Positions 8,601 through 15,566 of a stretch of DNA of 36,231 nt are shown piece after piece. Both the position numbers and the translations under genes were made by a program. Under the pieces are notes generated by a model, which saw only the letters and a list, made by a program, of their open reading frames with translations, searched no databases and was not told the DNA's origin. The stretch is from Duganella sp. CF458 (GTDB taxonomy: Bacteria; Pseudomonadota; Gammaproteobacteria; Burkholderiales; Burkholderiaceae_D): contig NZ_FOOF01000028.1 of assembly GCF_900113115.1 (NCBI RefSeq), positions 1-36,231 on the forward strand, written 5' to 3'. Each line of letters opens with the position of its first letter. Position 1 is the first letter of the stretch.

Positions 8601-10219
8601 GTCAATACATAGCGCGATGGGTCGGCTGCCGCCGGCAGCGTGAACGAATAGTCGCCGCTGCGGTCGGTCTCGGCCTCCTCCGACTTCAACTGGACCGGGA
8701 ACAGGCCGCTGTAACGCAGTTCGCCTTCCACCATGGTGTTCTGCTGGCCGCGCAGGGACAGCGACAGCTTGGCATTCTTCACCGGCTTGCCGTCCGGGTA
8801 GCGCAGCGAGATGGTGCCGCTGACTTTTTCGCCGGTCTTGAATTCCGGCTTGGCCGGCTGGACGATGATCTCGAAATGCGGCTTGACGTATTCCGCCACG
8901 CGGAAGGCGGCGCCGTACAGGCCGTCCTTATAGCTGAAGCGCAGCTCATAGCCGCCGGCGCTGGCCTGCTCCGGCAGGCGGAAGCGGGTTTCCGTGCCGG
9001 TCTCCGGCGACAGTTGCAAGGTTTGCGTCAGCACGGGCGTGCCGTTCGGATCGAACACGGTCAGGCCGACAGGCGCCGCCGCGGCGGCCTGCGACAGGCG
9101 CGCCGACTTGAACTCGCGTCCCAGGAACTTGACGTTCACTTCATCGCCCGGACGGTACAGGGGACGATCCGTCACCGCATACATCTTGGTGTTATAGATT
9201 TCGCTGTCGTAGTAGAAGTTCTCCGACACGAACACGCCGCCGCTGCGGTCTTCGCCGATCACATAGGTGTGCTCAGGGCTGCCGCGCTCCATCGACACCA
9301 CGCCATCCTTGGCGGTCTTGCCCGACTGGAGAACGCCGGTGCCGTCGGTCCACATCACATTGGCATCGGCCACGGCGGCGCTGTTGTCGCGGCGGGCGGC
9401 CCATACCAGCATCTGGCCGGACGACACCTTGGTCACCGCCATGGTGTCGGATACGAACACCAGCGTGGTTGCGCGGTGCTGGCCGATGATCGCCTCCACC
9501 AGGTACAGGCCAGGCTTGCGCTTGCCGACCGGGATCATCACGTTGCCGCTGTTACCGGCGATGAACTCGCTGCTGGAACCGTCCATCTTGACGCCCTTCG
9601 GCGGTTCGATCGCCTTCGCCTGCCAGATCGGATAGCGGAAGCTGTCCACCATCTCGAAGCCCTTGATCGGCTTGTACTGCGGGTTGTTGGCAAACACGGT
9701 GGCACGCTTCATGGCTTCACCGTTCGTCGCCAGCTTGGGCTGGTTGGTGGTCACCGCGTGGCGTGCTTCGGACGAGAAGACGCGACGCCATGCCAGGCGC
9801 GATTGCTTCCACCAGGTATCCCACAGGAAGCTCAGCGCATTGGCCAGGCCTTCGCCCTGGTAATTGCCGTCCACCTGGACGCGGTGCAGGTTGCGCTGCT
9901 TCTTCAGGAATTCCAGCGGCTCGGGCACGCGGTAAACCACGATGTCGGCGCCGGAATATTGCTCAAGTTGCGAGCGGCCGAAGTCGCGGCCCGGCACTTC
10001 CAGGCGCACGCGCGCCTCGTCCGTGCTGCCATAGCTGGCATCGGACAAGAGGAAGAATGGCTCGCCCTTGAACAGCGTGTAGCCGCTCGACGGCGCCTCC
10101 TGCGCTTGCGCACCTGCCAGCGCCGTCAGCGCCAACAGGCCTGCGAGGCACAGCTTCAGGACAGAAATGACAGCCGGAATACGCCGGCGAAGTTGGGATT
10201 GTTGACCGCTGGTTGCCAC
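5633..10219 (-). CDS. yfaS: Bacterial alpha-2-macroglobulin, YfaS/MagD-like, with CVEQ thioester motif
   Basis: This is a very large periplasmic macroglobulin of about 1,528 residues, the size of E. coli YfaS. Bait-and-trap macroglobulins bind attacking proteases, and P. aeruginosa MagD from the equivalent operon sits in the periplasm at the inner membrane. The signal segment ends in LTALAGAQAQ after an RRR-containing n-region. Repeated macroglobulin beta-domains contain PDGKPVKNAKL and RPLYRPGDEV (a typical A2M_N segment), and VKVLERPRRDNIDTAFWAPSL-type sequence marks the A2M domain. The thioester domain carries YPYGCVEQ (CVEQ encoded at 7001-7012). I prefer the GTG at 10219, because GGAAGGAC lies 5 bases before it; the ATG at 10234 lacks such a site and would add five residues. 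The gene overlaps the end of yfaT. Described relatives in this operon type lack CxEQ, so the motif is notable. Confidence 0.92.
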   Translation of the reverse strand: MATSGQQSQLRRRIPAVISVLKLCLAGLLALTALAGAQAQEAPSSGYTLFKGEPFFLLSDASYGSTDEARVRLEVPGRDFGRSQLEQYSGADIVVYRVPEPLEFLKKQRNLHRVQVDGNYQGEGLANALSFLWDTWWKQSRLAWRRVFSSEARHAVTTNQPKLATNGEAMKRATVFANNPQYKPIKGFEMVDSFRYPIWQAKAIEPPKGVKMDGSSSEFIAGNSGNVMIPVGKRKPGLYLVEAIIGQHRATTLVFVSDTMAVTKVSSGQMLVWAARRDNSAAVADANVMWTDGTGVLQSGKTAKDGVVSMERGSPEHTYVIGEDRSGGVFVSENFYYDSEIYNTKMYAVTDRPLYRPGDEVNVKFLGREFKSARLSQAAAAAPVGLTVFDPNGTPVLTQTLQLSPETGTETRFRLPEQASAGGYELRFSYKDGLYGAAFRVAEYVKPHFEIIVQPAKPEFKTGEKVSGTISLRYPDGKPVKNAKLSLSLRGQQNTMVEGELRYSGLFPVQLKSEEAETDRSGDYSFTLPAAADPSRYVLTVMATDGAAYRVKATRELMIERSISSYQLKAARSFSEPGQQVHFDLVPDGQGAARPVRWEMVQLEKQEKTEGKFDPAAKGWDVNFAKAGSYQLSLRDERGNLLAAASHWVSGEGLQAAPGSIEIVMDKARYRPGESAEALVTFSDPVDQALLTMERDKVEQYGLMNGGADWYQAKRVAKNQWRVRIPVKEEHGPNMTFSVAYTRNGDFVFQNAGLQVIEPRIALSFKTDKEIYQPGEKVTLDVTAQLDGKPLSTLVALGVVDEMIYVLQPEIAPDIADFFYHPRRNNVRTTASLSFISYDMAQGRRENVPARHNYNERGVKVLERPRRDNIDTAFWAPSLKTDADGKARVTFTMPDALTRWRITGRAMDAQGRVGQRTAYLRSDKSFYSKWTAPDWLRTGDAPRASVAIFNQTSETKALEVTLSGGPQPKVEKLSAKPGVNYVEFPVAVGTAPLRLEVKQDGKLVDALDTKVQEQPAAWSSPRSMSVALAGTDNALKLPADARNVRVSFAQGAASHFARIADDLIEYPYGCVEQTASRLIPLTMAAQSMPADAGPVRERLMAIMQAQRLRLVSMAGPNAVFSWWGPATQADALMTSYAYYADWYASRALRLELPGEHWNNLVTVYSEHGKNNAPLERAMSLWMMHEMGLPTKTLAESLVADAASLEVGSAPRKQGVTSSVLLADGQDSVTRAMAVGLASVVAAQNGIALPPPLQQQLPQAWAALRASPAPVAQALLMLAGELPVAQADAVLSSVRADMPTMDRALTLVWVQKKLGGSPAARPPVAALEGAWQQTDSRSGQPVWRWTDAKALPEQLKLAQAAPAGTVAIVQYDSRAVEQHTLDVGIERRILRMKAGSKGYTMEPVKPGEALRTDELYMDEIKLKAGSAAHRFGLLEVALPPGAMVESTTWGMKLAGDEPVQLERARHVERRDGYAVPVEPLSGEVVVRHLLRFGQKGSYTLPPTRFHRMYQPEQKAFEGGGKTMHTLKVE

Positions 10220-10818
10220 CGCGTGTCCTTCCATGTCGTAAGTTGTTGAATATCGACGGTACGAAGACCGTTATCGGTTGGGGTGACGGTGCCCGTGTGG
10301 TAGGCGATATGCGCCCCCATCCACACCATCAGATGTTGTTCGTCGCCCTGGTCGTAGAACAGCAGGTCGCCCGGGAGCGCCTGGCTGATCTCGCGCGCCA
10401 CGAAGCGGCTGTTGTGCTGTACCAGCGCCAGCGCCGTGACGAAGGCGCCCACCTTGCCCTCGCCTTGCACCCAGCGGTTGCGCAGGGCCGCCTGTTGCGG
10501 CGTCAGGTCCAGTTCCGGCGGCAGCCTACGGTCGCTGGCGATGCCGTTGGCGCGCATCCACTTGGCGTCGTGCACGGACAAGGCTTCGTTGACGGCAAAA
10601 CGCACCAGGCCCGCGCAGTCGCGATGCTGCCAACGCGGCGAGGGTCCCTGCTCGACCTGGGCGCTGATAATGCGCAGCATCCACGCCTGGAAGGCGCGCG
10701 ACTGTGCCTGCGACAGGCGTACCTGTGCATCCTTGGCACTGGTCAGCGCCAGCACCTTCGGCGCCGCTACCGCCGCAGCGCACCCGGCCAGCAGGCGCAG
10801 CGTACTGCGACGCTTCAT
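10156..10818 (-). CDS. yfaT: DUF1175 protein, YfaT-like, with NlpC/P60-like motifs and a Tat-type leader
   Basis: This is a 220-residue exported protein, close to E. coli YfaT in length. The leader has twin arginines (MKRRSTLRLLAG), so export by Tat is plausible. The body shows the order expected of an NlpC/P60-type cysteine peptidase: C68 in RDCAGLVRFA, then LPGDLLFYDQG at 148-158, H162 in QHLMVWMG, and a further His at 174. The reading as a cell-wall peptidase-like fold is mine, from motif order; the family is formally of unknown function. The start ATG at 10818 overlaps the TGA of yfaA (ATGA), which is why I reject the longer start at 10836. The 3' end overlaps the start of yfaS. It is probably a partner of the macroglobulin in envelope protection or repair. 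Confidence 0.87.
   Translation of the reverse strand: MKRRSTLRLLAGCAAAVAAPKVLALTSAKDAQVRLSQAQSRAFQAWMLRIISAQVEQGPSPRWQHRDCAGLVRFAVNEALSVHDAKWMRANGIASDRRLPPELDLTPQQAALRNRWVQGEGKVGAFVTALALVQHNSRFVAREISQALPGDLLFYDQGDEQHLMVWMGAHIAYHTGTVTPTDNGLRTVDIQQLTTWKDTRWQPAVNNPNFAGVFRLSFLS
10225..10232 (-). promoter_or_regulatory. Ribosome-binding site deciding the yfaS start
   Basis: On the minus strand GGAAGGAC stands 5 bases before a GTG at 10219. The in-frame ATG at 10234 has no purine-rich block at the right distance. This favours the GTG as the main start. The site lies inside the coding sequence of yfaT, consistent with tight translational packing of the operon. Confidence 0.55.
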
Positions 10819-12398
10819 TTGCCCGCTGCCTGCCATTCCAGCGCTTGCCAGGAGACGCCTTTGGCCGGTACGGACTTCAGCACCATGCGGTAAGGCGGGT
10901 ATTTTTTCAGCGCCTGCAGGCGCGGCACCAGGTGCGCATCAACTGCGCCGCGCAGCACGGGTTCGCGCTGGCCCGGCAAGGTGTTGAAGCTCTCTTGTTC
11001 GATCAGCTTGGCCAGCGCAGCCGGCGCGATCAGGCCAACGGTGTGCTTGGCATCCGGCAGCAGGTCCGAAGCCGCAGGCATTTCCTTGCGCTTGACGGCC
11101 AGCACCTGGTCAACCAGCTTGCCGTCCGCCGAAAACACCACGGTATTGCCGCTGATGGCCAGCGTCGGCGTGGTTTCGCCCTGCGCAGTGGAAACCGCAC
11201 CGCTCCAGCGCAACTCGCCCTTTTTGCCTTGCGCTTTCTGCACGCCCTTGCCATCGCGGATCGCAGCCTGGAACAGGCTTTCGAACAGCGCCTCGTTGCC
11301 GCCGGCACGATTGGCCACGAACACCGGCGTGTGCAGGCGGGAGTTGCCGTACCAGCAGGCCGCCGCCGGCCCGCTCAACTCGGTCGCCAATGGCAGAACC
11401 GGCTGGCTGGTCTTGCCGCCTATGCTTTTCAGCACCGGCTGCAGGCTGGTCCAGTCGACCGGCAGCGTGAAGCAGCTGCTCGGGTTGTAAGGCAGCGCGC
11501 TCCACAGGGCGCTGCTGTCATAGCCATTTTTCGGCAGCTTGGCCGCATCGAGCAGCACCTGCGAGCGCCAGGCGCCCTTGCTGAAATCGAAACGCAGCGC
11601 TTCCAGGCCGCCGAAGAACGGTTGGTAGCCGAAGGACAGGAAATCGGCCTTGATGGCGATGCTGTGGCCATCCTGCGCCGTTTTCCCGAAGTGGAACTGG
11701 TCGTGGAAGACCTTTTGCTGCGCGGCGTCTTTCGCCAGCAGCTTGGTGACGGTGGCTTGTGCCGTATCGTCGCTGTCCTTGCGGTCGGCGCCATACAACA
11801 TGCCGGGGTGCGACAGGATCACCATGCGGTCGCCGTGTGCTGCGAACAGCAGGTTGCGCTGGTAGGCGTAGTTCAGTGCGTACACCGGCACCTTGTCGCC
11901 GTCTACGCGCAACTCGCCGGCAATGGTGAGCTGCGTATCCTTCAGCGCCACCTTGCCCGCTTCTTCCAGCACGCGCGCCAGCTTGCCGCGCGAAACCGAG
12001 ATCACATAATGTTTGAGGGAGCCATCGGCATCGCGCCACATGGCGACTTCCGCCGGTTCGTCCAGCACCATGCGGATCAACTGGTCGCCCCAGCGCAGTT
12101 CATGTTCGTAGGCGATGCGGCGCAGGCTGCCCTTCAAGCCAAGACGGTCTTCGGTCTGCTCGTAATAGAACAGGAAGTCCTCGCGCAGGACGTCGCGCGC
12201 CAACGGCACGGTCAGCAGATCACGCGGCAGGCTGGATAGGCTTTTGGTGACGACCAAGGCGTCCGGCTTGGACAGGTCGATCTTCAGGCTGTTGACGGGG
12301 CCATTCATGGCGCCCCAGCCAAAAGCCCGGTAGGCGAAAACGCCGCCGGCAACGACAACAACTGCCGCGGCGATTTTGGCCAGAGTCTTTTTGTTCAT
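10815..12398 (-). CDS. yfaA: DUF2138 protein, YfaA-like, first gene of the macroglobulin operon
   Basis: This is a 527-residue protein with an N-terminal signal-anchor (residues about 5-25, LAKIAAAVVVVAGGVFAYRAF) and a large periplasmic part. It is similar in length to E. coli YfaA, and its position as promoter-proximal gene ahead of yfaT and yfaS is the same as in E. coli. No catalytic motif is apparent. It contains segments such as SSLPRDLLTVPLARDVLRED and CFTLPVDW that I associate with DUF2138. It is coupled to yfaT by an ATGA overlap. Proteins of the equivalent mag operon form an inner-membrane complex with the macroglobulin, so an anchoring role is reasonable but inferred. The ribosome-binding site before the ATG is weak (GGACCC). 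Confidence 0.85.
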   Translation of the reverse strand: MNKKTLAKIAAAVVVVAGGVFAYRAFGWGAMNGPVNSLKIDLSKPDALVVTKSLSSLPRDLLTVPLARDVLREDFLFYYEQTEDRLGLKGSLRRIAYEHELRWGDQLIRMVLDEPAEVAMWRDADGSLKHYVISVSRGKLARVLEEAGKVALKDTQLTIAGELRVDGDKVPVYALNYAYQRNLLFAAHGDRMVILSHPGMLYGADRKDSDDTAQATVTKLLAKDAAQQKVFHDQFHFGKTAQDGHSIAIKADFLSFGYQPFFGGLEALRFDFSKGAWRSQVLLDAAKLPKNGYDSSALWSALPYNPSSCFTLPVDWTSLQPVLKSIGGKTSQPVLPLATELSGPAAACWYGNSRLHTPVFVANRAGGNEALFESLFQAAIRDGKGVQKAQGKKGELRWSGAVSTAQGETTPTLAISGNTVVFSADGKLVDQVLAVKRKEMPAASDLLPDAKHTVGLIAPAALAKLIEQESFNTLPGQREPVLRGAVDAHLVPRLQALKKYPPYRMVLKSVPAKGVSWQALEWQAAGK

Positions 12399-12464
12399 GG
12401 CGGGTCCAGCAAAGTTATATTAAATACAACGACGCCGAATTTTGCCACGGAGTAACCCAATTGG
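12399..12464 (-). promoter_or_regulatory. Gap between the rtc zinc-ribbon gene and the macroglobulin operon; possible promoter
   Basis: These 66 bases are the only space between two leftward gene blocks. They contain an A/T-rich TATTTAATATAAC about 15-28 bases before the yfaA start, which could serve as a -10 region, but no clear -35 hexamer stands at 16-18 bases. An imperfect hairpin (ATTGGC at 12460-12465 with GCCAAT at 12477-12482) overlaps the end of the zinc-ribbon gene and lacks a T-run, so it is not a good terminator. Read-through from the rtc operon is therefore possible. Confidence 0.3.
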
Positions 12465-13028
12465 CTAGCTAATTTCGCCAATCGTGCGGGCGGATTGCAG
12501 CAATAGCTGGAGCGTTTTGGTTCCCGCATAGTCGGGGATTTGCTGTAAAGCCGCGTTTTTGATGCTTCCCAGGTGGGACAGGTTTTTCAGCTGCCCCTGC
12601 TGGAACAGGAAAATGCAGTCATCCACAAAGTGCATCATTTCTTTGCGCGACAACGAGTCGCGCGCCTGCAGCTCCGCATAGCGTTCCATATGGCGCTTCG
12701 CTGCACGCTGCTTGCGGCGGCATTCAACGCAACGCACGCAGTCGACATCAATATAGAAGCCCAAGGTCTCATACCAGTAGTGCTGCTCGCGTGCATAAAA
12801 GATGAACGCGCGTGAGCATTCCACGCAAGTCTTCAGCATGTCCACGTAATAGGGCCGTGGGAAGACTGCGTAGCGCTGCACGCTCACATCCGCGCGCAGG
12901 GCCTTCTGTGGAAAGATATGGGCATTCGAGTAGCGCCAATAGGACTGGCGGATTTCCTGCTCGGTGAGCTGAAGTGCAGAGCGAGGCGGCCTCCCTCGAA
13001 ATCGAGGGTGCGGTGCCGGCTTATCCAC
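12465..13028 (-). CDS. Zinc-ribbon protein of unknown function in the rtc operon
   Basis: This is a 187-residue cytoplasmic protein with no signal or membrane segment. Cysteines at 68, 71, 97, 100 and 103 form a CxxC...CxxCxxC pattern set in a C-EC-AFIFYAREQHYWYETLGF context. That context is typical of the probable zinc-ribbon family zf-trcl (Cys pair, then F-F-A-EQ-Y-GF, then second Cys pair). The C-terminal half is predicted helical with basic patches (CRRKQRAAKRH), compatible with nucleic-acid binding, though this is not shown. The start is GTG at 13028, preceded by GAGGTAAAGC and overlapping the rtcA stop by 8 bases, so it is translated as part of the rtcBA operon. I do not recognise a named homologue. 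Confidence 0.8.
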   Translation of the reverse strand: MDKPAPHPRFRGRPPRSALQLTEQEIRQSYWRYSNAHIFPQKALRADVSVQRYAVFPRPYYVDMLKTCVECSRAFIFYAREQHYWYETLGFYIDVDCVRCVECRRKQRAAKRHMERYAELQARDSLSRKEMMHFVDDCIFLFQQGQLKNLSHLGSIKNAALQQIPDYAGTKTLQLLLQSARTIGEIS

Positions 13029-14040
13029 GCTTTACCTCACAATAGCTGCAGGCTTCGCGCTTGTCGAACCTGATCGACACAGGCAGGAAGCGCGCGATCA
13101 CTTCCGCGTTGGTGCGGGTGTGCTGCGACAGCACGTCCATGGTGAAGCTGCCGCCACCCGCCAGCGCCATCGGCACCAGCAACTGGTCGGCCAGGTGCTC
13201 GCTGACCGCAGCGCCCGAAGCGATGAAGCGGCGCGCCTGTGCCACGGCGTCGCGCGCCACCTCCTCCGCGCGCCGGGCTTTTTCGCCGAAGGCGACGAAG
13301 ACTTCCGTCACGTGTTCGTGATCCAGCGTGATCAGCAGCGCGTTGCCCGGGCCCCAGTTGTCCGGCAAGGTCCTGAAGCGCAGCTGGTCGCCGGACCAGC
13401 CCATGGCACTCGCCACGCAATCGAGCTCACGCTTCGCCACGCCGCCCGGCACGGCTGCCACCAGGCTCTCCGCATACGCCTCGCGCCGTTCGCCGCGCGC
13501 CTCCAGCGCAAGTTGACGCCAGCCTGCCAACGGCTTCACGGTTGCCCGCACTGCACCGCCGCCCGCCGGATAAAACCCCGTGCGCTCCAGGACGAATTCG
13601 ACCTGCGCGCCCATATCGGCCATGGCGCGGCCGTAGGCGCGCTGCAGGAACTCCGCCGGCGGCGCCTTGGAGTTATGGGTACCTCCGCTGACGCGCACCA
13701 CGGACTCGCCCGGGGCGTACAACAGCGCCGGCACCACGGTCTGCAGCACCAGCGTCGAGCTGCCGGCCGTGCCGATCTGGAATTCGTATACACCAGACTT
13801 GATTGCGCCCGGTGCAAACGCCAGGCTGGTGGAGCCAAGCGTGTCGCCTTCAACTTTCGCGCCGGAGATTTCCGTCGCCGCCTTGACCGAGGCCAAATGC
13901 TGCCGCATCAAGCCTGGCTTCGAGCGGTTGGCCCGGATGTTCGAGATACGGAACGGCTGGCCGGTAATCATCGAGAGCGTCAGCGCGGTGCGCAGCACCT
14001 GGCCGCCGCCCTCCCCTTGGGATCCATCAATTTCAATCAT
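13021..14040 (-). CDS. rtcA: RNA 3'-terminal phosphate cyclase, first copy (operonic)
   Basis: RtcA converts an RNA 3'-phosphate to a 2',3'-cyclic phosphate through an enzyme-AMP intermediate. The 339-residue product opens with MIEIDGSQGEGGGQ, as in E. coli RtcA (338 aa). It has the family segments ITGQPF, GGTHNSKAPP (119-128), GFYPAGGG (155-162) and EHLADQLL (281-288). H307 in QHTRTN is the residue matching the adenylated histidine (309 in E. coli). I chose the ATG at 14040 because the family N-terminus begins there; a start at 14088 would add 16 basic residues and overlap rtcB. The gene follows rtcB by 32 bases and is followed by the overlapping zinc-ribbon gene. It is controlled with rtcB by RtcR and sigma-54. 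Confidence 0.95.
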   Translation of the reverse strand: MIEIDGSQGEGGGQVLRTALTLSMITGQPFRISNIRANRSKPGLMRQHLASVKAATEISGAKVEGDTLGSTSLAFAPGAIKSGVYEFQIGTAGSSTLVLQTVVPALLYAPGESVVRVSGGTHNSKAPPAEFLQRAYGRAMADMGAQVEFVLERTGFYPAGGGAVRATVKPLAGWRQLALEARGERREAYAESLVAAVPGGVAKRELDCVASAMGWSGDQLRFRTLPDNWGPGNALLITLDHEHVTEVFVAFGEKARRAEEVARDAVAQARRFIASGAAVSEHLADQLLVPMALAGGGSFTMDVLSQHTRTNAEVIARFLPVSIRFDKREACSYCEVKRG

Positions 14041-14058
14041 TCTTCTTTTTATCCTTGT

Positions 14059-14082
14059 ACTTACCCTTTTACTTACCCTTTG
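14059..14082. repeat. 12-bp tandem repeat at the rtcB/rtcA junction
   Basis: Two adjacent copies of ACTTACCCTTTN (14059-14070 and 14071-14082) cover the last codons and stop of rtcB and the following spacer. On the mRNA strand they read as AAAGGGTAAGT units, each offering a purine-rich block and an in-frame-looking TAA. They look like a slippage duplication that created or preserved the spacer before the rtcA ribosome site. Confidence 0.7.
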
Positions 14083-15311
14083 ACGCACACCACCTGCTTC
14101 AGGGTATGCACAACTTCAACCAGCTCTTCCTGCGCCTTCATGACAGCCTCGATGTCCTTATAGGCCATCGGGATTTCATCGATCACGCCTTCGTCTTTGC
14201 GGCACTCGACGCCTTCGGTCGCCTTCACCTGGTCTTCCAGCGAGAAGCGCCGCTTCGCCTCGTTACGGCTCATGGTACGGCCGGCGCCGTGGCTGCAGCT
14301 ATTGAAGCTCTCCGGGTTGCCTTTTCCGCGCACGATGAAGCTCTTCGCCCCCATCGAACCTGGAATGATCCCCAATTCGCCTTCGCGTGCCGACACCGCG
14401 CCCTTGCGGGTCACCAGCACGTCCTTGCCGAAGTGGCGCTCTTTCTGCACATAGTTGTGGTGGCAGTTCACTGCTTCCACGTGCGTCTGGAACGGCTTGG
14501 TGATGACGGTGCGTACGGAGGCGATCAGGTTCTGCATCATCACCTCGCGGTTCATGCGGGCGAATTTCTGCGCCCAACCCACCGCCTCCACGTAGTCGTC
14601 ATAGTGCTGGGTACCTTCTTCCAGGTAGGCCAGGTCCTTGTCCGGCAGGTTCGCAATGTGGGTACGCATATCCTTTTGCGCCAGTTCGATGAAGTGGGAA
14701 CCGATGGCATTTCCCACGCCGCGCGAACCGGAGTGCAGCATGAACCACACCGAACCTTCCTCATCCAGGCACACCTCAACGAAGTGGTTACCCGAACCCA
14801 GGGTACCCAGATGGCGGTAGTTGTTGGTGTTTTTCAGCTTCGGCGTTTTCTCGCAGATCACGTCAAATTCATCCTTCAACTGGCCCCATGCCACATCCAC
14901 GGGCGAAGGCGGGTTCTCCCACGAACCGCGGTCTCGGCCACGAAACTTCGGCGTTAAGCCGTGCGGGATGGCTTTTTCGATCGCGCTACGCAGCGGCCCC
15001 AGGTTGTCCGGCAGGTCACGCGCGTTCAGGGTGGTCTTGGCGGCCATCATCCCGCAGCCGATATCCACGCCCACCGCCGCCGGGATGATCGCACCCAGGG
15101 TCGGAATCACGCTACCGATGGTCGAACCTTTACCCAGGTGGACGTCCGGCATCACCGCAATGTGCTTGTAGATGAAGGGCATCTTGGCCGTATTGGCCAA
15201 TTGCTGGCGCGCTTCCGATTCAACCGGCACGCCCTTGGTCCACATCTTCACCGGGCTACCACCCGACACTTCCATTACTTCGAATTCATTATCTTTCATC
15301 ATAGTTCTCAT
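14073..15311 (-). CDS. rtcB: RtcB, GTP-dependent RNA-splicing ligase
   Basis: RtcB joins RNA 3'-phosphate or 2',3'-cyclic phosphate ends to 5'-OH ends in a GTP- and Mn-dependent reaction with a guanylylated histidine. The 412-residue product carries all landmarks: MPDVHLGKGSTIG (54-66), GVDIGCGM (81-88, metal Asp83 and Cys86), GSGNHFVEV (172-180), HSGSRG (193-198) and the guanylylation site S338-C-S-H341-GAG (H337 in E. coli). Length is normal for the family. The start at 15311 is followed by two more Met codons at 15302 and 15299, and a start there would remove only three or four residues. It is the second gene of the sigma-54-driven operon, 10 bases after a small ORF, and precedes rtcA. Confidence 0.97.
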   Translation of the reverse strand: MRTMMKDNEFEVMEVSGGSPVKMWTKGVPVESEARQQLANTAKMPFIYKHIAVMPDVHLGKGSTIGSVIPTLGAIIPAAVGVDIGCGMMAAKTTLNARDLPDNLGPLRSAIEKAIPHGLTPKFRGRDRGSWENPPSPVDVAWGQLKDEFDVICEKTPKLKNTNNYRHLGTLGSGNHFVEVCLDEEGSVWFMLHSGSRGVGNAIGSHFIELAQKDMRTHIANLPDKDLAYLEEGTQHYDDYVEAVGWAQKFARMNREVMMQNLIASVRTVITKPFQTHVEAVNCHHNYVQKERHFGKDVLVTRKGAVSAREGELGIIPGSMGAKSFIVRGKGNPESFNSCSHGAGRTMSRNEAKRRFSLEDQVKATEGVECRKDEGVIDEIPMAYKDIEAVMKAQEELVEVVHTLKQVVCVKG

Positions 15312-15321
15312 CTTCTAACGA

Positions 15322-15531
15322 TTAATCTGCGCCGACAAGTGTGGAGACCACGCCATTCCACACCGTGCGGCCTTTGCCGGGCACCGGCTCGGCATGCCAG
15401 CTAAGCGTCGTGTGGCGGCGGCAGGTGGAAATATTCATCGCCGCGTTCACGCCGCCGTAGCTGCGTTTTACGGGTTTCTTGCCGACTGCGCCGGCGCTGA
15501 TGGTCCAAGCCTTGATTTGCGATTCCGTCAT
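15322..15531 (-). CDS. Small protein encoded first in the rtc operon (69 aa), unknown
   Basis: This is a 69-codon gene with an unusually strong ribosome-binding site (AAAGGAG at 15538-15544, 6 bases before the ATG) and codon use like its neighbours. The product is soluble-looking and basic in its first half (AVGKKPVKRSYGGVNAA). It has one Cys-Arg-Arg-His stretch and three Trp, with no signal peptide and no transmembrane segment. It begins about 25 bases downstream of the presumed sigma-54 transcription start, so it is the first product made when RtcR is activated. I do not recognise the family. In other bacteria this position can hold rsr/Ro60 or Y-RNA-like genes, and this is neither as far as I can see. 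Confidence 0.7.
   Translation of the reverse strand: MTESQIKAWTISAGAVGKKPVKRSYGGVNAAMNISTCRRHTTLSWHAEPVPGKGRTVWNGVVSTLVGAD
15339..15363. other. Seven-bp perfect stem-loop inside the small ORF, ahead of rtcB
   Basis: GTGTGGA (15339-15345) and TCCACAC (15357-15363) form a perfect inverted repeat around an 11-base loop. It falls near the 3' end of the 69-codon gene, about 30-50 bases upstream of the rtcB start. No T-run follows, so it is not a terminator. It could be an mRNA processing or translational-control structure, or a by-product of coding. Confidence 0.4.
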
Positions 15532-15566
15532 TTTGATCTCCTTTCGTCTTTGCGTACCTCATCTAT

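Noticed and set aside
5504..10249. Very long open frame on the plus strand opposite yfaS
   Set aside because: It is the G/C-driven antisense shadow of yfaS and the neighbouring genes. Its product is rich in His, Arg, Gln and Ala without domain pattern, while the minus strand has a full macroglobulin.
12460..12482. ATTGGC/GCCAAT inverted repeat as an intrinsic terminator of the rtc operon
   Set aside because: The loop is 11 bases and the stem 6 with A/T pairs, with no T-run after it; termination here is not supported.
15312..15560. Y-RNA-like or tRNA-like gene between the rtc promoter and rtcB
   Set aside because: No tRNA T-loop or acceptor pairing could be traced, and the stretch has a strong ribosome site and normal codon use, so a small protein gene is the better reading.
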